NCBI GenBank assembly: GCA_038843675.1
Contig: JAWBRV010000007.1
Location: forward strand, 1-64,000
Length of the DNA: 64,000 bases
Source of the DNA: Candidatus Bathyarchaeia archaeon
GTDB lineage: Archaea; Thermoproteota; Bathyarchaeia; 40CM-2-53-6; CALIRQ01
Direction: 5' to 3'
The position numbers were made by a program, and so were the translations under genes. The notes under the pieces are model-generated. The model ran no database searches, was not told the DNA's origin, and saw only the letters and a program-made list of their open reading frames with translations. Shown here one piece after another: positions 16,831-25,641 of this stretch (position 1 is its first letter; each line of letters starts with the position of its first letter).

Positions 16831-17265
16831 ATGAGCCTTAGGACCCAAAGGCGTATGGCCGCCGAGATATTGGGGGTCGGGATCGATAGGGTATGGATGA
16901 ATCCGGATGATATTGAGAAGATAGAATCGGCGATAACTAGGGAAGACGTTAGGAGGCTGATACACGAAGGAAGCATAAAGGCGATTCAGAAGAGGGGGAT
17001 AAGCGGGTCTAGGAGAAAGGAGAGGCTGGCGAAGGGGAGGAGAAAGGGCCCGGGGAGCAGGAAGGGCAGCAGGGGTGGCGGAAAGAGCGAATGGGTGAGC
17101 GGGATAAGGGCTATCAGGAAATGCCTCAAATCGATGAGGGACGGCCGCAGGATCACCAAGTCCGTTTACAGAAGGCTTATGCTCTTGGCGAAGGGGGGCT
17201 TCTTCAGAAGCGTATCGCACCTGAAGGAATATATAGAGGCCCATAAGCTCGCTAAAAGAAGGTAG
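16831..17265 (+). CDS. rpl19e: 50S ribosomal protein eL19
   Basis: 144 residues. The eL19 opening LRTQRRMAAEILGVGIDRVWM and a very basic middle (RKERLAKGRRKGPGSRKGS) are clear. Archaeal/eukaryotic-specific. Confidence 0.95.
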   Translation: MSLRTQRRMAAEILGVGIDRVWMNPDDIEKIESAITREDVRRLIHEGSIKAIQKRGISGSRRKERLAKGRRKGPGSRKGSRGGGKSEWVSGIRAIRKCLKSMRDGRRITKSVYRRLMLLAKGGFFRSVSHLKEYIEAHKLAKRR

Positions 17266-17276
17266 GGGCACTGAAC

Positions 17277-17861
17277 TTGGCCATAGGTCCGAGGTATAGG
17301 CTCGCGTTCAGGAGGAGGAGGGAGGGCAAGACCGATTATAGGAGGAGGAAAGCCCTGCTCCTCTCGGGCCTCCCTCGACTGGTCGTCAGGCCCACGCTCA
17401 AGAACATCCACGTACAGATCGTAGAAGCCGGGGAGGGAGGGGATCGCACGGTGGCCTCCGCCAGCTCGAAGGAGCTGAGGAAATTCGATTGGAAGGGCGG
17501 GATGGGGAACGTCCCGGCTGCCTACCTCACGGGCCTCTTGGCCGGCAAAAGGGCCATTGCAAAGGGGATATCCCGCGCCATATTGGATATCGGCCCTAGG
17601 AGGGCGACCGCGGGATCCAGGGCGTTCGCGGCCCTTAAGGGCGCGTTGGACGCGGGCCTCGAAATCCCGCACGGAGAAGGCGTATTGCCTCAAGAGTCTA
17701 GGATCAGGGGGGAGCATATAGCCTCTTATGCGAAATGGCTTCTGGAATCCAAAGGAGGATATGGCGGATTCTTCTCGCTCTATATCAAGGCCGGGCTGGA
17801 GCCCGAAAGGATCCCGGAGCAATTCGATCGGGTTAAAAGCGCCATATTGGCCGCGCCATAG
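17277..17861 (+). CDS. rpl18: 50S ribosomal protein uL18
   Basis: 194 residues from TTG 17277. Conserved RYRLAFRRRREGKTDYRRRK, AAYLTGLLAGKRAI and FAALKGALDAGLEIPHGEG match archaeal uL18, the 5S rRNA binder. Confidence 0.95.
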   Translation: MAIGPRYRLAFRRRREGKTDYRRRKALLLSGLPRLVVRPTLKNIHVQIVEAGEGGDRTVASASSKELRKFDWKGGMGNVPAAYLTGLLAGKRAIAKGISRAILDIGPRRATAGSRAFAALKGALDAGLEIPHGEGVLPQESRIRGEHIASYAKWLLESKGGYGGFFSLYIKAGLEPERIPEQFDRVKSAILAAP

Positions 17862-17874
17862 GGGAGATATTGAG

Positions 17875-18504
17875 ATGAGCCACACGGGCAGGGGAGGGGG
17901 GGAATGGATCCCTAGGACCAAGGTGGGGAGGATGGTCCAAGAGGGCAAGCTGGCCTCCTTGGCCGATATATTCACGCAGGGATTGAAGATAATGGAGCCG
18001 GAGATAGTGGACGTCCTCCTTCCAAACGTTAAGCACGAGGTCCTCGGCATAGGGATCGTTCAAAAGCAGACTGATGCTGGTGAGAAAACGAGGTTCAAAG
18101 CGGTGGTCTGCGTTGGGAACGAGGACGGATATGTCGGGGTCGGCTCCGGGAAGGCTAGGCAGGTAAGGATAGCGATAGATAAAGCCATCGCCGATGCGAA
18201 GCTCAACATAATCCCCATCCTAAGGGGTTGCGGGAGCTGGGAGTGCGCTTGCGATCAGCTCCATTCCCTCCCATTCAAGGTCAGGGGGAAATGCGGAAGC
18301 GTTTCGATTGAATTGATCCCCGGGCCGAGAGGACTCGGTTTGGTCGGCGGCGAGATCACCAAAGCCGTATTGAGGTTGGCCGGAGTGAAGGATTGCTGGA
18401 CTAGGACCTTCGGCTCCACATGCACGCTTAGCTCAATGGCATATGCGATATATGACGCGCTCAGAGGCACTTATCGCGTCATCCCACCCTCGGAATGGTC
18501 CTGA
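17875..18504 (+). CDS. rps5: 30S ribosomal protein uS5
   Basis: 209 residues from ATG 17875; an open frame reaching back to 17728 lies inside uL18. The dsRBD-like domain (QKQTDAGEKTRFKAVVCVGN, GYVGVGSGKARQV) and the GPRGLGLVGGEITKAVLRLAGVKD core are complete. Confidence 0.95.
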   Translation: MSHTGRGGGEWIPRTKVGRMVQEGKLASLADIFTQGLKIMEPEIVDVLLPNVKHEVLGIGIVQKQTDAGEKTRFKAVVCVGNEDGYVGVGSGKARQVRIAIDKAIADAKLNIIPILRGCGSWECACDQLHSLPFKVRGKCGSVSIELIPGPRGLGLVGGEITKAVLRLAGVKDCWTRTFGSTCTLSSMAYAIYDALRGTYRVIPPSEWS

Positions 18505-19013
18505 ATGGTTTAACGGTGATCTCGTTGTCGGCGGAGGTGCCCAGCGTGCTCTTGGCCATAAGGCTAAGGAGCGGGGTGAAGATGGGGGGCGAGATGGAAT
18601 ATGCCCTCAGGACGCTGAGGCTTGGGAGGAGATTCCACGCGGTCCTAGTCCCGAACAAGCCCGAGTTCGTTGGGATGTTGAGGAAGGTGAAGGACTTGGT
18701 GACATGGGGGGAGCCGAGCCCAGAGAGGTTGGCCCTCCTCTTGGAGAGGAGGGGAAGGATCACTGGCGCTGGAAGGCTTGATGGGGAGGCGCTCAAGAGG
18801 CTCGGCTATGGTTCGATCGAGGAGATCGCCCGAGGGATCCTCGAGGGGAGGATAAGCCCCAAGGAGCTTTATGGGAGGGGGTTGAAGCCCGTGTTCAGGC
18901 TCCATCCCCCGAAAGGAGGTTTTAAGGGGAGCATCAAGAAGCCGTATGGGTCTGGGGGGGAGCTCGGTTATAGGGGAAGGCAAATAGATGAGCTTATAGA
19001 GAAAATGTCCTGA
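18495..19013 (+). CDS. rpl30: 50S ribosomal protein uL30
   Basis: 172 residues, the long archaeal form. Core: AIRLRSGVKMGGEMEYALRTLRL, FVGMLRKVKDLVTWGEPS. The C-terminus reads FRLHPPKGGFKGSIKKPY. It starts within the last codons of uS5 (10-nt overlap). Confidence 0.92.
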   Translation: MVLNGLTVISLSAEVPSVLLAIRLRSGVKMGGEMEYALRTLRLGRRFHAVLVPNKPEFVGMLRKVKDLVTWGEPSPERLALLLERRGRITGAGRLDGEALKRLGYGSIEEIARGILEGRISPKELYGRGLKPVFRLHPPKGGFKGSIKKPYGSGGELGYRGRQIDELIEKMS

Positions 19014-19035
19014 ACCCTACCGGGGGACGGGGAGG

Positions 19036-19479
19036 ATGGCAACTAGGAAGAGGAAGATCAGGAAGCTCAGGGGGTCTAGGACCCATGGCTGGGGAGTATC
19101 GGGCCAGCATAGGAAGCATGGGAGCAAGGGCGGACGCGGGAACGCGGGCTGGTGCAAGCACAAATGGACTCTACTATTGAGCAAGGGCATTAGGAAGGGG
19201 AAGAAGGGATTCACACCGCCCTTGGCCAAGGAGGTCAGGGCGATAAACGTGGGCGAACTATCTGAGCTAATATCGAAACTGATCGATAGCGGCAGGATAA
19301 AGGCCGGCCAGCCAATAAGCTTTGATCTGGGGGAGTTGGGCTATTCCAAGATACTGGGGGAAGGGCAGATATCGATCCCAATAGAGGTCAAGGCCGAGGC
19401 CTGCTCTAGGTCGGCCTTGGAGAAGATAGAGGGGGCCGGGGGCAAGGTTATATTAAGCGCTCCCGGGGGATCGGCGTAA
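19036..19479 (+). CDS. rpl15: 50S ribosomal protein uL15
   Basis: 147 residues. Opening KRKIRKLRGSRTHGWGV, the glycine-rich HRKHGSKGGRGNAG and the end SRSALEKIEGAGG match archaeal uL15. The stop TAA is immediately followed by the secY ATG. Confidence 0.95.
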   Translation: MATRKRKIRKLRGSRTHGWGVSGQHRKHGSKGGRGNAGWCKHKWTLLLSKGIRKGKKGFTPPLAKEVRAINVGELSELISKLIDSGRIKAGQPISFDLGELGYSKILGEGQISIPIEVKAEACSRSALEKIEGAGGKVILSAPGGSA

Positions 19480-20898
19480 ATGGTCAGGTTCATAGAAATA
19501 TTCCAACCCTTCGCGAGATTCCTACCCGACGTGAAGAAGCCCGAGCGGAGGGTACCATTCAACGAGAAGCTTGTTTGGACCGCAGTGGCTCTGATAACAT
19601 ATTTGATCATGACTAGGATACCGCTTTACGGAATCGGGAAGGAAGGCCTTGCGGATCCCTTCGGGGCCATGAGAGTAATATTCGCCTCGAGCAGGGGCAC
19701 CCTCATGGAGCTAGGGATAGGTCCTATAGTGACGGGCGGCCTCATACTTCAGATATTATCCGGCTCGAAGATGATAGACGTTGATATGACGAAGCCCGAG
19801 GATAGGGCGCTCTTCACGGGCGCGAGCAAGGTCCTCGCCATAATAATGACGGTCTTTGAGGCCTTGGCCTACATAATCGGGGGGGCCTACGGCGCGATCT
19901 CAATCCAAAACCAGCTCATAATCTTGCTCCAATTGATCGCGGCCGGGATAGTGATAATGCTCTTGGATGAGCTATTGCAGAAGGGATGGGGGCTCGGGAG
20001 CGGCATAAGCCTCTTCATAGCGGCCGGAGTGGCTCAGAGGATTTGGTGGGATTCCATAGCCCCTGTCGGCCCGATGAGCGATGGGAAGTACTTGGGGGCC
20101 CTCGTGGCCTTTATACAATCCCTCATGATGCGCAGCCCATTGCAGGAGGCCTTCTATCGAGGTGAAGGCCTGCCGGATATGATAGGGTTCCTAACGACGC
20201 TTGCGGTATTCGTCTTGATCATATATGTGAACAGCCTTAGGGTGGAGATACCGATATCCCATTCGCAATATAGGGGATTCAGGGGGAAGTTTCCGATAAA
20301 ATTGCTCTATGTATCCAACATACCGGTGATCTTCGCCGCCGCACTCTTCGGGAACATATACTTCATCTCCCAGATAATTTGGTCGAGGTTCAATCCCACG
20401 GGGGCCAACTTCTGGATGAACCTGCTGGGCACGTTCGAAGTAGTTGGTAACTCCTATAGGCCGAGCGGCGGCTTGGTATATTATGTGACATCCCCGAAGA
20501 GCCTCTCCGAGGTCGCTCAGGACCCCATCAGATCCTTGGTGCACGTATTCCTCATGGTCCTTGCATGCGTATTCTTCGCGAAGACTTGGGTTGAGGTCAG
20601 CGGCATGGATGCGGGCACTGTTGCGAAGCAGCTCATAGATTCCGGCATGCAAGTCGGCGGCTTCAGGAGGGCCGATGTCCCGATAAGGCAATTGCTCTCC
20701 CGATATATACCGACCGTCACGATCTTGGGCGGGATAATAATCGGCCTCGTCGCAGCCCTTTCGGATTTCTTGGGAGCCTTCGGGTCCGGTACGGGCATCT
20801 TATTGACGGTCGGGATCCTCGAGCAATATTACCAGATCTTGGTCCGCGAAAGGGTTGCGGAGATGTACCCGGCCTTGAGCGGGATCCTTGGGAAGTGA
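19480..20898 (+). CDS. secY: Protein translocase subunit SecY
   Basis: 472 residues and about ten transmembrane helices. Conserved parts: the opening PEVKKP-like DVKKPERRVPFNEKLVWTAV, the plug/TM2 region GIGPIVTGGLILQILSGS, and GWGLGSGISLFIAAGV. Forms the Sec channel in the membrane. Its place between uL15 and adkA is the standard archaeal order. Confidence 0.97.
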   Translation: MVRFIEIFQPFARFLPDVKKPERRVPFNEKLVWTAVALITYLIMTRIPLYGIGKEGLADPFGAMRVIFASSRGTLMELGIGPIVTGGLILQILSGSKMIDVDMTKPEDRALFTGASKVLAIIMTVFEALAYIIGGAYGAISIQNQLIILLQLIAAGIVIMLLDELLQKGWGLGSGISLFIAAGVAQRIWWDSIAPVGPMSDGKYLGALVAFIQSLMMRSPLQEAFYRGEGLPDMIGFLTTLAVFVLIIYVNSLRVEIPISHSQYRGFRGKFPIKLLYVSNIPVIFAAALFGNIYFISQIIWSRFNPTGANFWMNLLGTFEVVGNSYRPSGGLVYYVTSPKSLSEVAQDPIRSLVHVFLMVLACVFFAKTWVEVSGMDAGTVAKQLIDSGMQVGGFRRADVPIRQLLSRYIPTVTILGGIIIGLVAALSDFLGAFGSGTGILLTVGILEQYYQILVRERVAEMYPALSGILGK

Positions 20899-20905
20899 GC
20901 CCGTC

Positions 20906-21490
20906 ATGTTAACGGTCATAGTTACGGGCCTGCCGGGGGTTGGTAAGACGACGGTCTTGAATGCCCTCAAGGGCGTATCGGAAAGGAATGGAATGAGCAT
21001 CTCCATAGTGAACTTTGGCACGACCATGTCCGAGATCCTCAGGAGGAAGGGATTGGCCTTGGATAGGGACGATATAAGGAGGCAGGATATGGCTTTGCAG
21101 AGGGAGGTCCAAGAGGAGGCCGCGAGGGAGATCTCCAAGATGGGGGGTGGCGAGATACTGGTAGTGGATACCCATATGTTCGTGAAGACCGATTGCGGCC
21201 TCTGGCCCGGCTTGCCGATGAACGTCCTCTCAAAGCTCTCGCCCTCGCTGTTGGTCCTCATCGAAGCCCCCCCGGAGGAGATATCCAATCGCAGGGCATC
21301 CGATAAGAGCAGGAGGAGGGACGAAGCATCGAGGATCGTCATAGAACAGGAGCTGAATTGGTCTAGGTCCTTGGCAGCGGCCTGCTCCGTGATGACTGGA
21401 GCCCCGGTGAAGATAATCAACAACGAGCCCGGCAAGCATTTGGAGGCCGCGGAGGAGCTATTCGGGATAATATCCAAGATGGTGAGGTGA
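20906..21490 (+). CDS. adkA: Archaeal adenylate kinase
   Basis: 194 residues. Converts AMP and ATP to two ADP. The P-loop VTGLPGVGKTTVLNAL is at the N-terminus, with VVDTHMFVKTDCGLWPGLP in the middle, as in archaeal-type AdkA rather than bacterial Adk. I take ATG 20906 because the earlier TTG at 20888 overlaps secY and adds residues before the first beta strand. Confidence 0.94.
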   Translation: MLTVIVTGLPGVGKTTVLNALKGVSERNGMSISIVNFGTTMSEILRRKGLALDRDDIRRQDMALQREVQEEAAREISKMGGGEILVVDTHMFVKTDCGLWPGLPMNVLSKLSPSLLVLIEAPPEEISNRRASDKSRRRDEASRIVIEQELNWSRSLAAACSVMTGAPVKIINNEPGKHLEAAEELFGIISKMVR

Positions 21491-21997
21491 TTGGATCCGA
21501 TCTCCGCGCTTTGGGAGGCATGCATGGAGGCGCTGAAGCCCTACTCCTCGATCCCGAACTCAACAATATTCATATTGGCCCTAGCCTTCCTACTTTCGTT
21601 GATAACTAACTTGGCCAACAGGTTGCTGGTCGACGTCCAAAAGCTGAGGAGGCTTTCGAAGGAGGTAGCGGCTTGGAGGGAGGAATTCGATAGGGCGAGG
21701 AAGAGTGGTGATAAACAGCTCATGGCCAAGGTCGCCAAGAAGCAACAATCCATAATGAAGCTTCAAAGCAAGATGATGTGGGATAGGATGAAGATAAGCT
21801 TCATATTCATAATCCCGTTCTGGATCATCTGGATAGTGCTGAGCGGCTTCTTCGGCAATGCCACAGTCGCCAAATCCCCCTTTACGATACCGTGGATCTT
21901 GGGGAGCGACCTCTCATTCGCCGCTTGGTATATCCTTTGCTCCTTCGCGATCAGCCTGCCTCTATCAAGGCTCTTCGGGCTCAACCCAGAAGATTGA
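21491..21997 (+). CDS. DUF106 / archaeal YidC-like membrane insertase (Ylp1/EMC3/TMCO1 group)
   Basis: 168 residues with three hydrophobic helices: IFILALAFLLSLITNLANRLL, ISFIFIIPFWIIWIVLSGFF and AAWYILCSFAISLPLSRLFG. A positively charged coiled hairpin (about 50-90, ending KLQSKMMWDRMK) lies between TM1 and TM2. This is the layout of the Oxa1-superfamily archaeal members. It follows secY and adkA as in most archaea, which fits membrane protein insertion. TTG start directly after the adkA stop. Confidence 0.88.
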   Translation: MDPISALWEACMEALKPYSSIPNSTIFILALAFLLSLITNLANRLLVDVQKLRRLSKEVAAWREEFDRARKSGDKQLMAKVAKKQQSIMKLQSKMMWDRMKISFIFIIPFWIIWIVLSGFFGNATVAKSPFTIPWILGSDLSFAAWYILCSFAISLPLSRLFGLNPED

Positions 21998-22013
21998 GGG
22001 TCGATGGCCTGAT

Positions 22014-22571
22014 TTGTGCAAAGTGATCGCGATCGGCGGGCTTCATGGGACGGGAAAATCGACTTACGCGAAGGCCATAGCGAGCGAATTCGGCCTCCGC
22101 CTCTCATCGGCCGGCAAATTGTTCAGGGAGATCGCGAGGGAAAGGGGGCTATCCTTGGAGGAGATGAGCGAACTCGCCAAGCGGGATCACTCCATAGACG
22201 AGGAGATCGATGCCCTCACCAAGAGGGAGGTGGAGAAGGGGTCTGTGGTGGTGGAGGGGCAATTGGTGGCTTGGATGGCGGGGGAGGCGGCCGATATGGG
22301 GATATATCTCTTCGCCCCGGATGAGCTGAGGTTCAAGAGGATAGCGGAGAGGGATGGCATCGACATGGAGAGGGCGAGGGAACAAACCCGAATCAGGGAG
22401 GAAGCCCAGAGGGAAAGATACCTCAACCTCTATGGGATTGATGTGGGCGATCTATCCGCATATGACTTGATAGCCGATACGAGCCTATTGCCCTTGGATG
22501 ATACCAAGGAGTTCCTCAAGAGGGCCGTGGAGGCCTTCGTCGGAAGATGTAAGGGGAGAAGATTAATTTAA
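22014..22571 (+). CDS. cmk: Cytidylate kinase
   Basis: About 185 residues. P-loop IAIGGLHGTGKSTYAKAIASEFGL, then RLSSAGKLFREIARERG and VVEGQLVAWMAG, the archaeal CMP kinase pattern. Phosphorylates CMP/dCMP. An open frame runs back to 21858 into DUF106, but the protein begins just before the first beta strand; TTG 22014 (MCKVIAIGG) or GTG 22023 are the realistic starts. Confidence 0.92.
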   Translation: MCKVIAIGGLHGTGKSTYAKAIASEFGLRLSSAGKLFREIARERGLSLEEMSELAKRDHSIDEEIDALTKREVEKGSVVVEGQLVAWMAGEAADMGIYLFAPDELRFKRIAERDGIDMERAREQTRIREEAQRERYLNLYGIDVGDLSAYDLIADTSLLPLDDTKEFLKRAVEAFVGRCKGRRLI

Positions 22572-22606
22572 CCCACTAGGCCCTACTGTCCGGCTGGGGA
22601 TGGCCG

Positions 22607-22954
22607 TTGACAGCCTTCGATATTGGCAGGATATGCGTTAAGACCTCCGGGAGGGAAGCGGGGAAGAGATGCGTCATAGTGGATATCATAGATAAGAACT
22701 TCGTCTTGGTGACCGGGCCCAAGGATTTGACGGGCGTGAAGAGGAGGAGGGCCAATGTGAAGCATCTATCCCCAACGGAGGAGAGGGTAGAGATCAAGAG
22801 GGGGGCATCGGACGAAGAGATAATGAAGATCCTCGGGAAGCCCAAGGCCAAGCGGAGGGCGAAGGCCGAGGCGGAGGAGGGGAAGCCAAAGGAGGAGAAG
22901 CCTAAGGCCAAGCCGAAGAGGGCGGCCAAGGGCCAAGCTTCCCCAGCCACTTGA
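22607..22954 (+). CDS. rpl14e: 50S ribosomal protein eL14
   Basis: 115 residues from TTG 22607. KOW-like core: [50 protein letters not shown] Lys/Ala/Glu-rich tail of about 35 residues follows. Standard position between cmk and cbf5. Confidence 0.92.
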   Translation: MTAFDIGRICVKTSGREAGKRCVIVDIIDKNFVLVTGPKDLTGVKRRRANVKHLSPTEERVEIKRGASDEEIMKILGKPKAKRRAKAEAEEGKPKEEKPKAKPKRAAKGQASPAT

Positions 22955-23016
22955 TGGCCCGAAACGATCGCTCATCAATTTATAAGTCCCCTCGGCTGAG
23001 GCTCCGGCGATGCCAG

Positions 23017-24023
23017 ATGAAGCCCCCTTGGGCGATGCCAAGGGAGATCGTGGTGAAAAGCGAGGACACCACGGACCCGAACTACGGGTGGGATCCATAT
23101 AAAAGGCCGCTGGAGGAGCACCTTAGGTATGGCATGATAAATCTGGACAAGCCGCCCGGGCCCTCGAGCCACGAGGTCACCGCTTGGGTGAAGAGGATCC
23201 TCGGGGTCAGGAGGATCGGGCATGGCGGGACCCTAGGGCCGATCTACGGCGGGGCGATCCCAAGGTCACCGGGGTCCTCCCAATAGCCCTCGAGGAGGCA
23301 ACCAAGGTACTCAAGGCCTTCCTATTGTCTGGGAAGGAATACGTATGCCTCATGATACTCCATGGGGAATCCAGCGAAGGCGATATTAGAAGACTCTTTG
23401 AGGAATTCACCGGGCCGATCTTCCAAAAGCCGCCGCTCAGGGCATCGGTCAAGAGGGCCGTAAGGGTCAGGGAGATATACAGTTGCGAGTTGCTTGAGAT
23501 GGCTGGTAGGAAGGTCCTATTCAGGATAGCTTGCCAATCCGGGACGTACATAAGGAAGTTCTGTTCCGATCTGGGCCAAGTCCTCGGCTTCGGCGCTCAT
23601 ATGGCCGAGCTCAGGAGGATAAGATCCGGGCCGTTCGAGGAGGGGAAAAACCTTTACACGCTCCATGACTTAGTGAGGGCGAAGAACGAATATGAGAGGA
23701 ATGGCGATGAATCAGCCCTCAGGGAGGTCGTTAGGCCCCTGGAGGAGGCTTTGGAATATGTGCCCAAGGTATATATAAGGGATTCTGCGGTGGACGCGAT
23801 CTGCCATGGCGCCAACTTGGCAATACCTGGCATAGTGAAGTTGGATAAGCATATGGAAAAGGGGGCCACGGTGGCCATCATGACCCTGAAGGGGGAGGCT
23901 GTCGCCCTTGGCGAGGCCTTGATGAGCACGGAGGAGGTAATGGAGCTCGAGAAGGGAATCGCCGTGAAAACGGATAGGGTCGTGATGAGGAGGAACCTCT
24001 ACCCGCCTTGGAAGGGCAAATAG
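23017..24023 (+). CDS. cbf5: tRNA/rRNA pseudouridine synthase Cbf5, interrupted by a 20-nt intron
   Basis: Catalytic subunit of H/ACA RNPs and tRNA Psi55 synthase. Exon 1 (23017-23236) encodes the N-terminus, [20 protein letters not shown] and GHGGTL; exon 2 (23257-24023) continues with [14 protein letters not shown], the thumb, [13 protein letters not shown] and a PUA domain. Between them 20 nt put the two halves in different frames. Excision (23237-23256) joins CTA-GAT-CCC = Leu-Asp-Pro, so the catalytic Asp (residue 74 of 328) is rebuilt exactly at the splice. ATG 23017 is chosen because it follows the TATA box AATTTATAAG (22977-22986) by about 35 bp and matches the family opening PPWxxPRE. 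Introns in crenarchaeal cbf5 genes near this site are known; here the length is strikingly small. Confidence 0.93.
23237..23256 (+). other. 20-nt archaeal pre-mRNA intron with bulge-helix-bulge motif in cbf5
   Basis: The flanks and insert fold as a perfect BHB. Outer helix GGGA (23227-23230) pairs with TCCC (23258-23261). The central 4-bp helix is CCCT (23231-23234) with GGGG (23251-23254). The bulges are AGG (23235-23237) and CGA (23255-23257). The inner helix GCCG (23238-23241) pairs with CGGC (23247-23250), closed by the loop ATCTA. Cutting both bulges at the equivalent position removes 20 nt; a one-base shift (23236-23255) gives the same product. The tRNA-splicing endonuclease is the expected enzyme. 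Confidence 0.9.
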
Positions 24024-24066
24024 GCCTTCCGGCTTCCTGAGCGCTTCACCCTTCGCTGATCCGGGT

Positions 24067-24657
24067 CTAGAGCTTGGAGATGAGGAGGGCTATGGCCGGA
24101 GTTATGAAGGCCTCTATGAAGGCGGCGATCAATAGTAGGGGGACTATCCTCAGGAAGAAGAACCGCAATCCCCTCTTAAGCTCCCTAATGACGTTCCCGC
24201 CGGAGAAGATCTTCTTCAATGCCTCCCAAGCCAGCCTGAAGCCTATGGCGGAGCTGGCTATTATGGCCGGGACCTCCAAGATCCCATGGGGGAGCACGGC
24301 GGCGAGGGCAAAAGCGATTCCCCTCGACCCTATGACCCTCCCCATGGCCAACCCCAAGATCCCCCCGTTCATCACCGTGAAGAAGAGAGGCACTATTCCC
24401 AAGGCTGGGCCGAGCAATATTACCATGAAGCTCTTGACCGAATTATTGAAGAATATGAAGAGCATCAGCTGTATGGGATCGAACTCCTTCAGATCCCCGA
24501 ACGCCCTCCTGAAGACCTCGATTATGTCTATCGGTATCCTATCGCTGAAGCAATAGGCCGCTAGGGCGGATCCAAAGAATAGGATCGAGGAGAAGGCCAA
24601 CGAGGCCTTTATTGAGGAAACATAACCAACTCTCCCTTCGAACCTATCCAAGCCCAA
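24067..24657 (-). CDS. SpoIIM/DUF95 family membrane protein
   Basis: 196 residues and about five transmembrane helices. The family pattern is present: LFIFFNNSVKSFMVILLGPALGIV, VMNGGILG, and LPHGILEVPAIIASSAIG. Archaeal members are of unknown function, probably in membrane organisation or transport. It is convergent with cbf5 across about 40 bp. The gene ends near a likely shared terminator area that I cannot resolve. Confidence 0.85.
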   Translation of the reverse strand: MGLDRFEGRVGYVSSIKASLAFSSILFFGSALAAYCFSDRIPIDIIEVFRRAFGDLKEFDPIQLMLFIFFNNSVKSFMVILLGPALGIVPLFFTVMNGGILGLAMGRVIGSRGIAFALAAVLPHGILEVPAIIASSAIGFRLAWEALKKIFSGGNVIRELKRGLRFFFLRIVPLLLIAAFIEAFITPAIALLISKL

Positions 24658-24778
24658 GGCCTCCGTATGACCAACAAGGGCTGCCCCTCCCGGATATAAA
24701 AATATTCAAGGCGAAAATCAGCGATCCGCGCCCGATGCCGGGAAATCTTCATAAGCCGGTTTTCGCCAGTCCCAATGG

Positions 24779-24895
24779 GCCGGGATTCCCGAGCCTGGTA
24801 CGGGGCAGATCCCGCAGGGGCCCATGCCTGGAGACCAAGCTCGTTAGCCTGTGGCCCTTCGGGCCTCGTGGGTTCAAATCCCACTCCCGGCGCCA
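24779..24895 (+). tRNA. tRNA-Ser(GGA) with two introns
   Basis: Acceptor GCCGGGA (24779-24785) pairs with TCCCGGC (24885-24891), followed by discriminator G and encoded CCA. The D arm is CCCG/CGGG. The long variable arm GGCCC-TTC-GGGCC is class II, and the T arm is GTGGG-TTCAAAT-CCCAC. The anticodon stem CAGGC/GCCTG forms only after removal of 17 nt (24809-24825) between positions 29 and 30. Removing a further 12 nt (24834-24845) at the canonical 37/38 site leaves the loop CTGGAGA, anticodon GGA. The first intron has a GGGC/GCCC central helix, a BHB-like fold. Confidence 0.85.
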
Positions 24896-25641
24896 CATCC
24901 TCCCAATAAACGATTCATGTTTTTGGAACATCAGCCACTGATGGATGGGAATCATGGATCCATCTAGCGCCTAATCGGAAAGCTTAAGCCAATATCGCCG
25001 TTTCCATATATTCAAAAAGTTTTTACATCTCCATGCGGGCAAGTCATCCTATTAATGGATTGTCTTCGGCAAAGATGCCAAATACTCCGGGTGAATAGCT
25101 CCCAGATACCGAGCCAACCCCTTCCAAAATCGCGATCAGCTACCTCACCGATCCGATGGGCTTGATCCTTAACCAGTTCCCGTCCATTCAATATCACAAT
25201 TTGATCTCAATTTGGTCAAAAAGTGCTTCTCCAAGGATCCCCTTGAAAACCTGGCTCGATGGATTTCGATTTGGGAAATGCCCTTGGCTTCATATACGTC
25301 CAGATCGAGCCTATTATGATCGGAATCGTTGAAAAGATTTTAGCATCCCACTCCAAGATGTTATGACTAATATCGGAAGCGCTATGACCCCGTCAGCCCC
25401 CCGAAGGGTTTGCGCATAAATCCTCATCGAGCTCAAATATTTCTAAAATTCCTTTCGAACTCCACATTCGTTCCTACTGATCGACTTCATGAACCAGTTC
25501 GTGATTCATCATGAATCCGGCGCTTGTAGCTATTGGGGGAGTGTAGCCTTATTTCGTCAAGAAGGCACAGACCAATTCCCAAGCTTGGGATAAGGCCGCG
25601 TTGCCCTCAACCTTCTTTGTCCGATCGGGGTAGTTAAGGGC
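24896..25641. other. Intergenic region, no supportable gene
   Basis: About 750 bp between tRNA-Ser and the end of gatB with many stops in all frames and a lower GC feel than its neighbours. The only open frame of note (25012-25197, minus, 61 codons) shows no family pattern. A perfect 15-nt inverted repeat GATTCATCATGAATC lies at 25503-25517. The region may be the scar of a lost gene or element; I cannot identify one. Confidence 0.5.

Noticed and set aside
20191-20691. Long antisense ORF within secY
   Set aside because: Shadow frame of a well-conserved membrane protein gene; the high GC third positions keep antisense frames open.
22951-24023. cbf5 as two separate genes or a frameshifted pseudogene
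   Set aside because: The 20-nt insert forms an exact BHB and its removal rebuilds the catalytic motif; chance decay would not produce this.
25012-25197. 61-codon minus-strand ORF in the tRNA-Ser/gatB gap
   Set aside because: No recognised motif, no ribosome-binding site, flanked by stops; not supportable as a gene.
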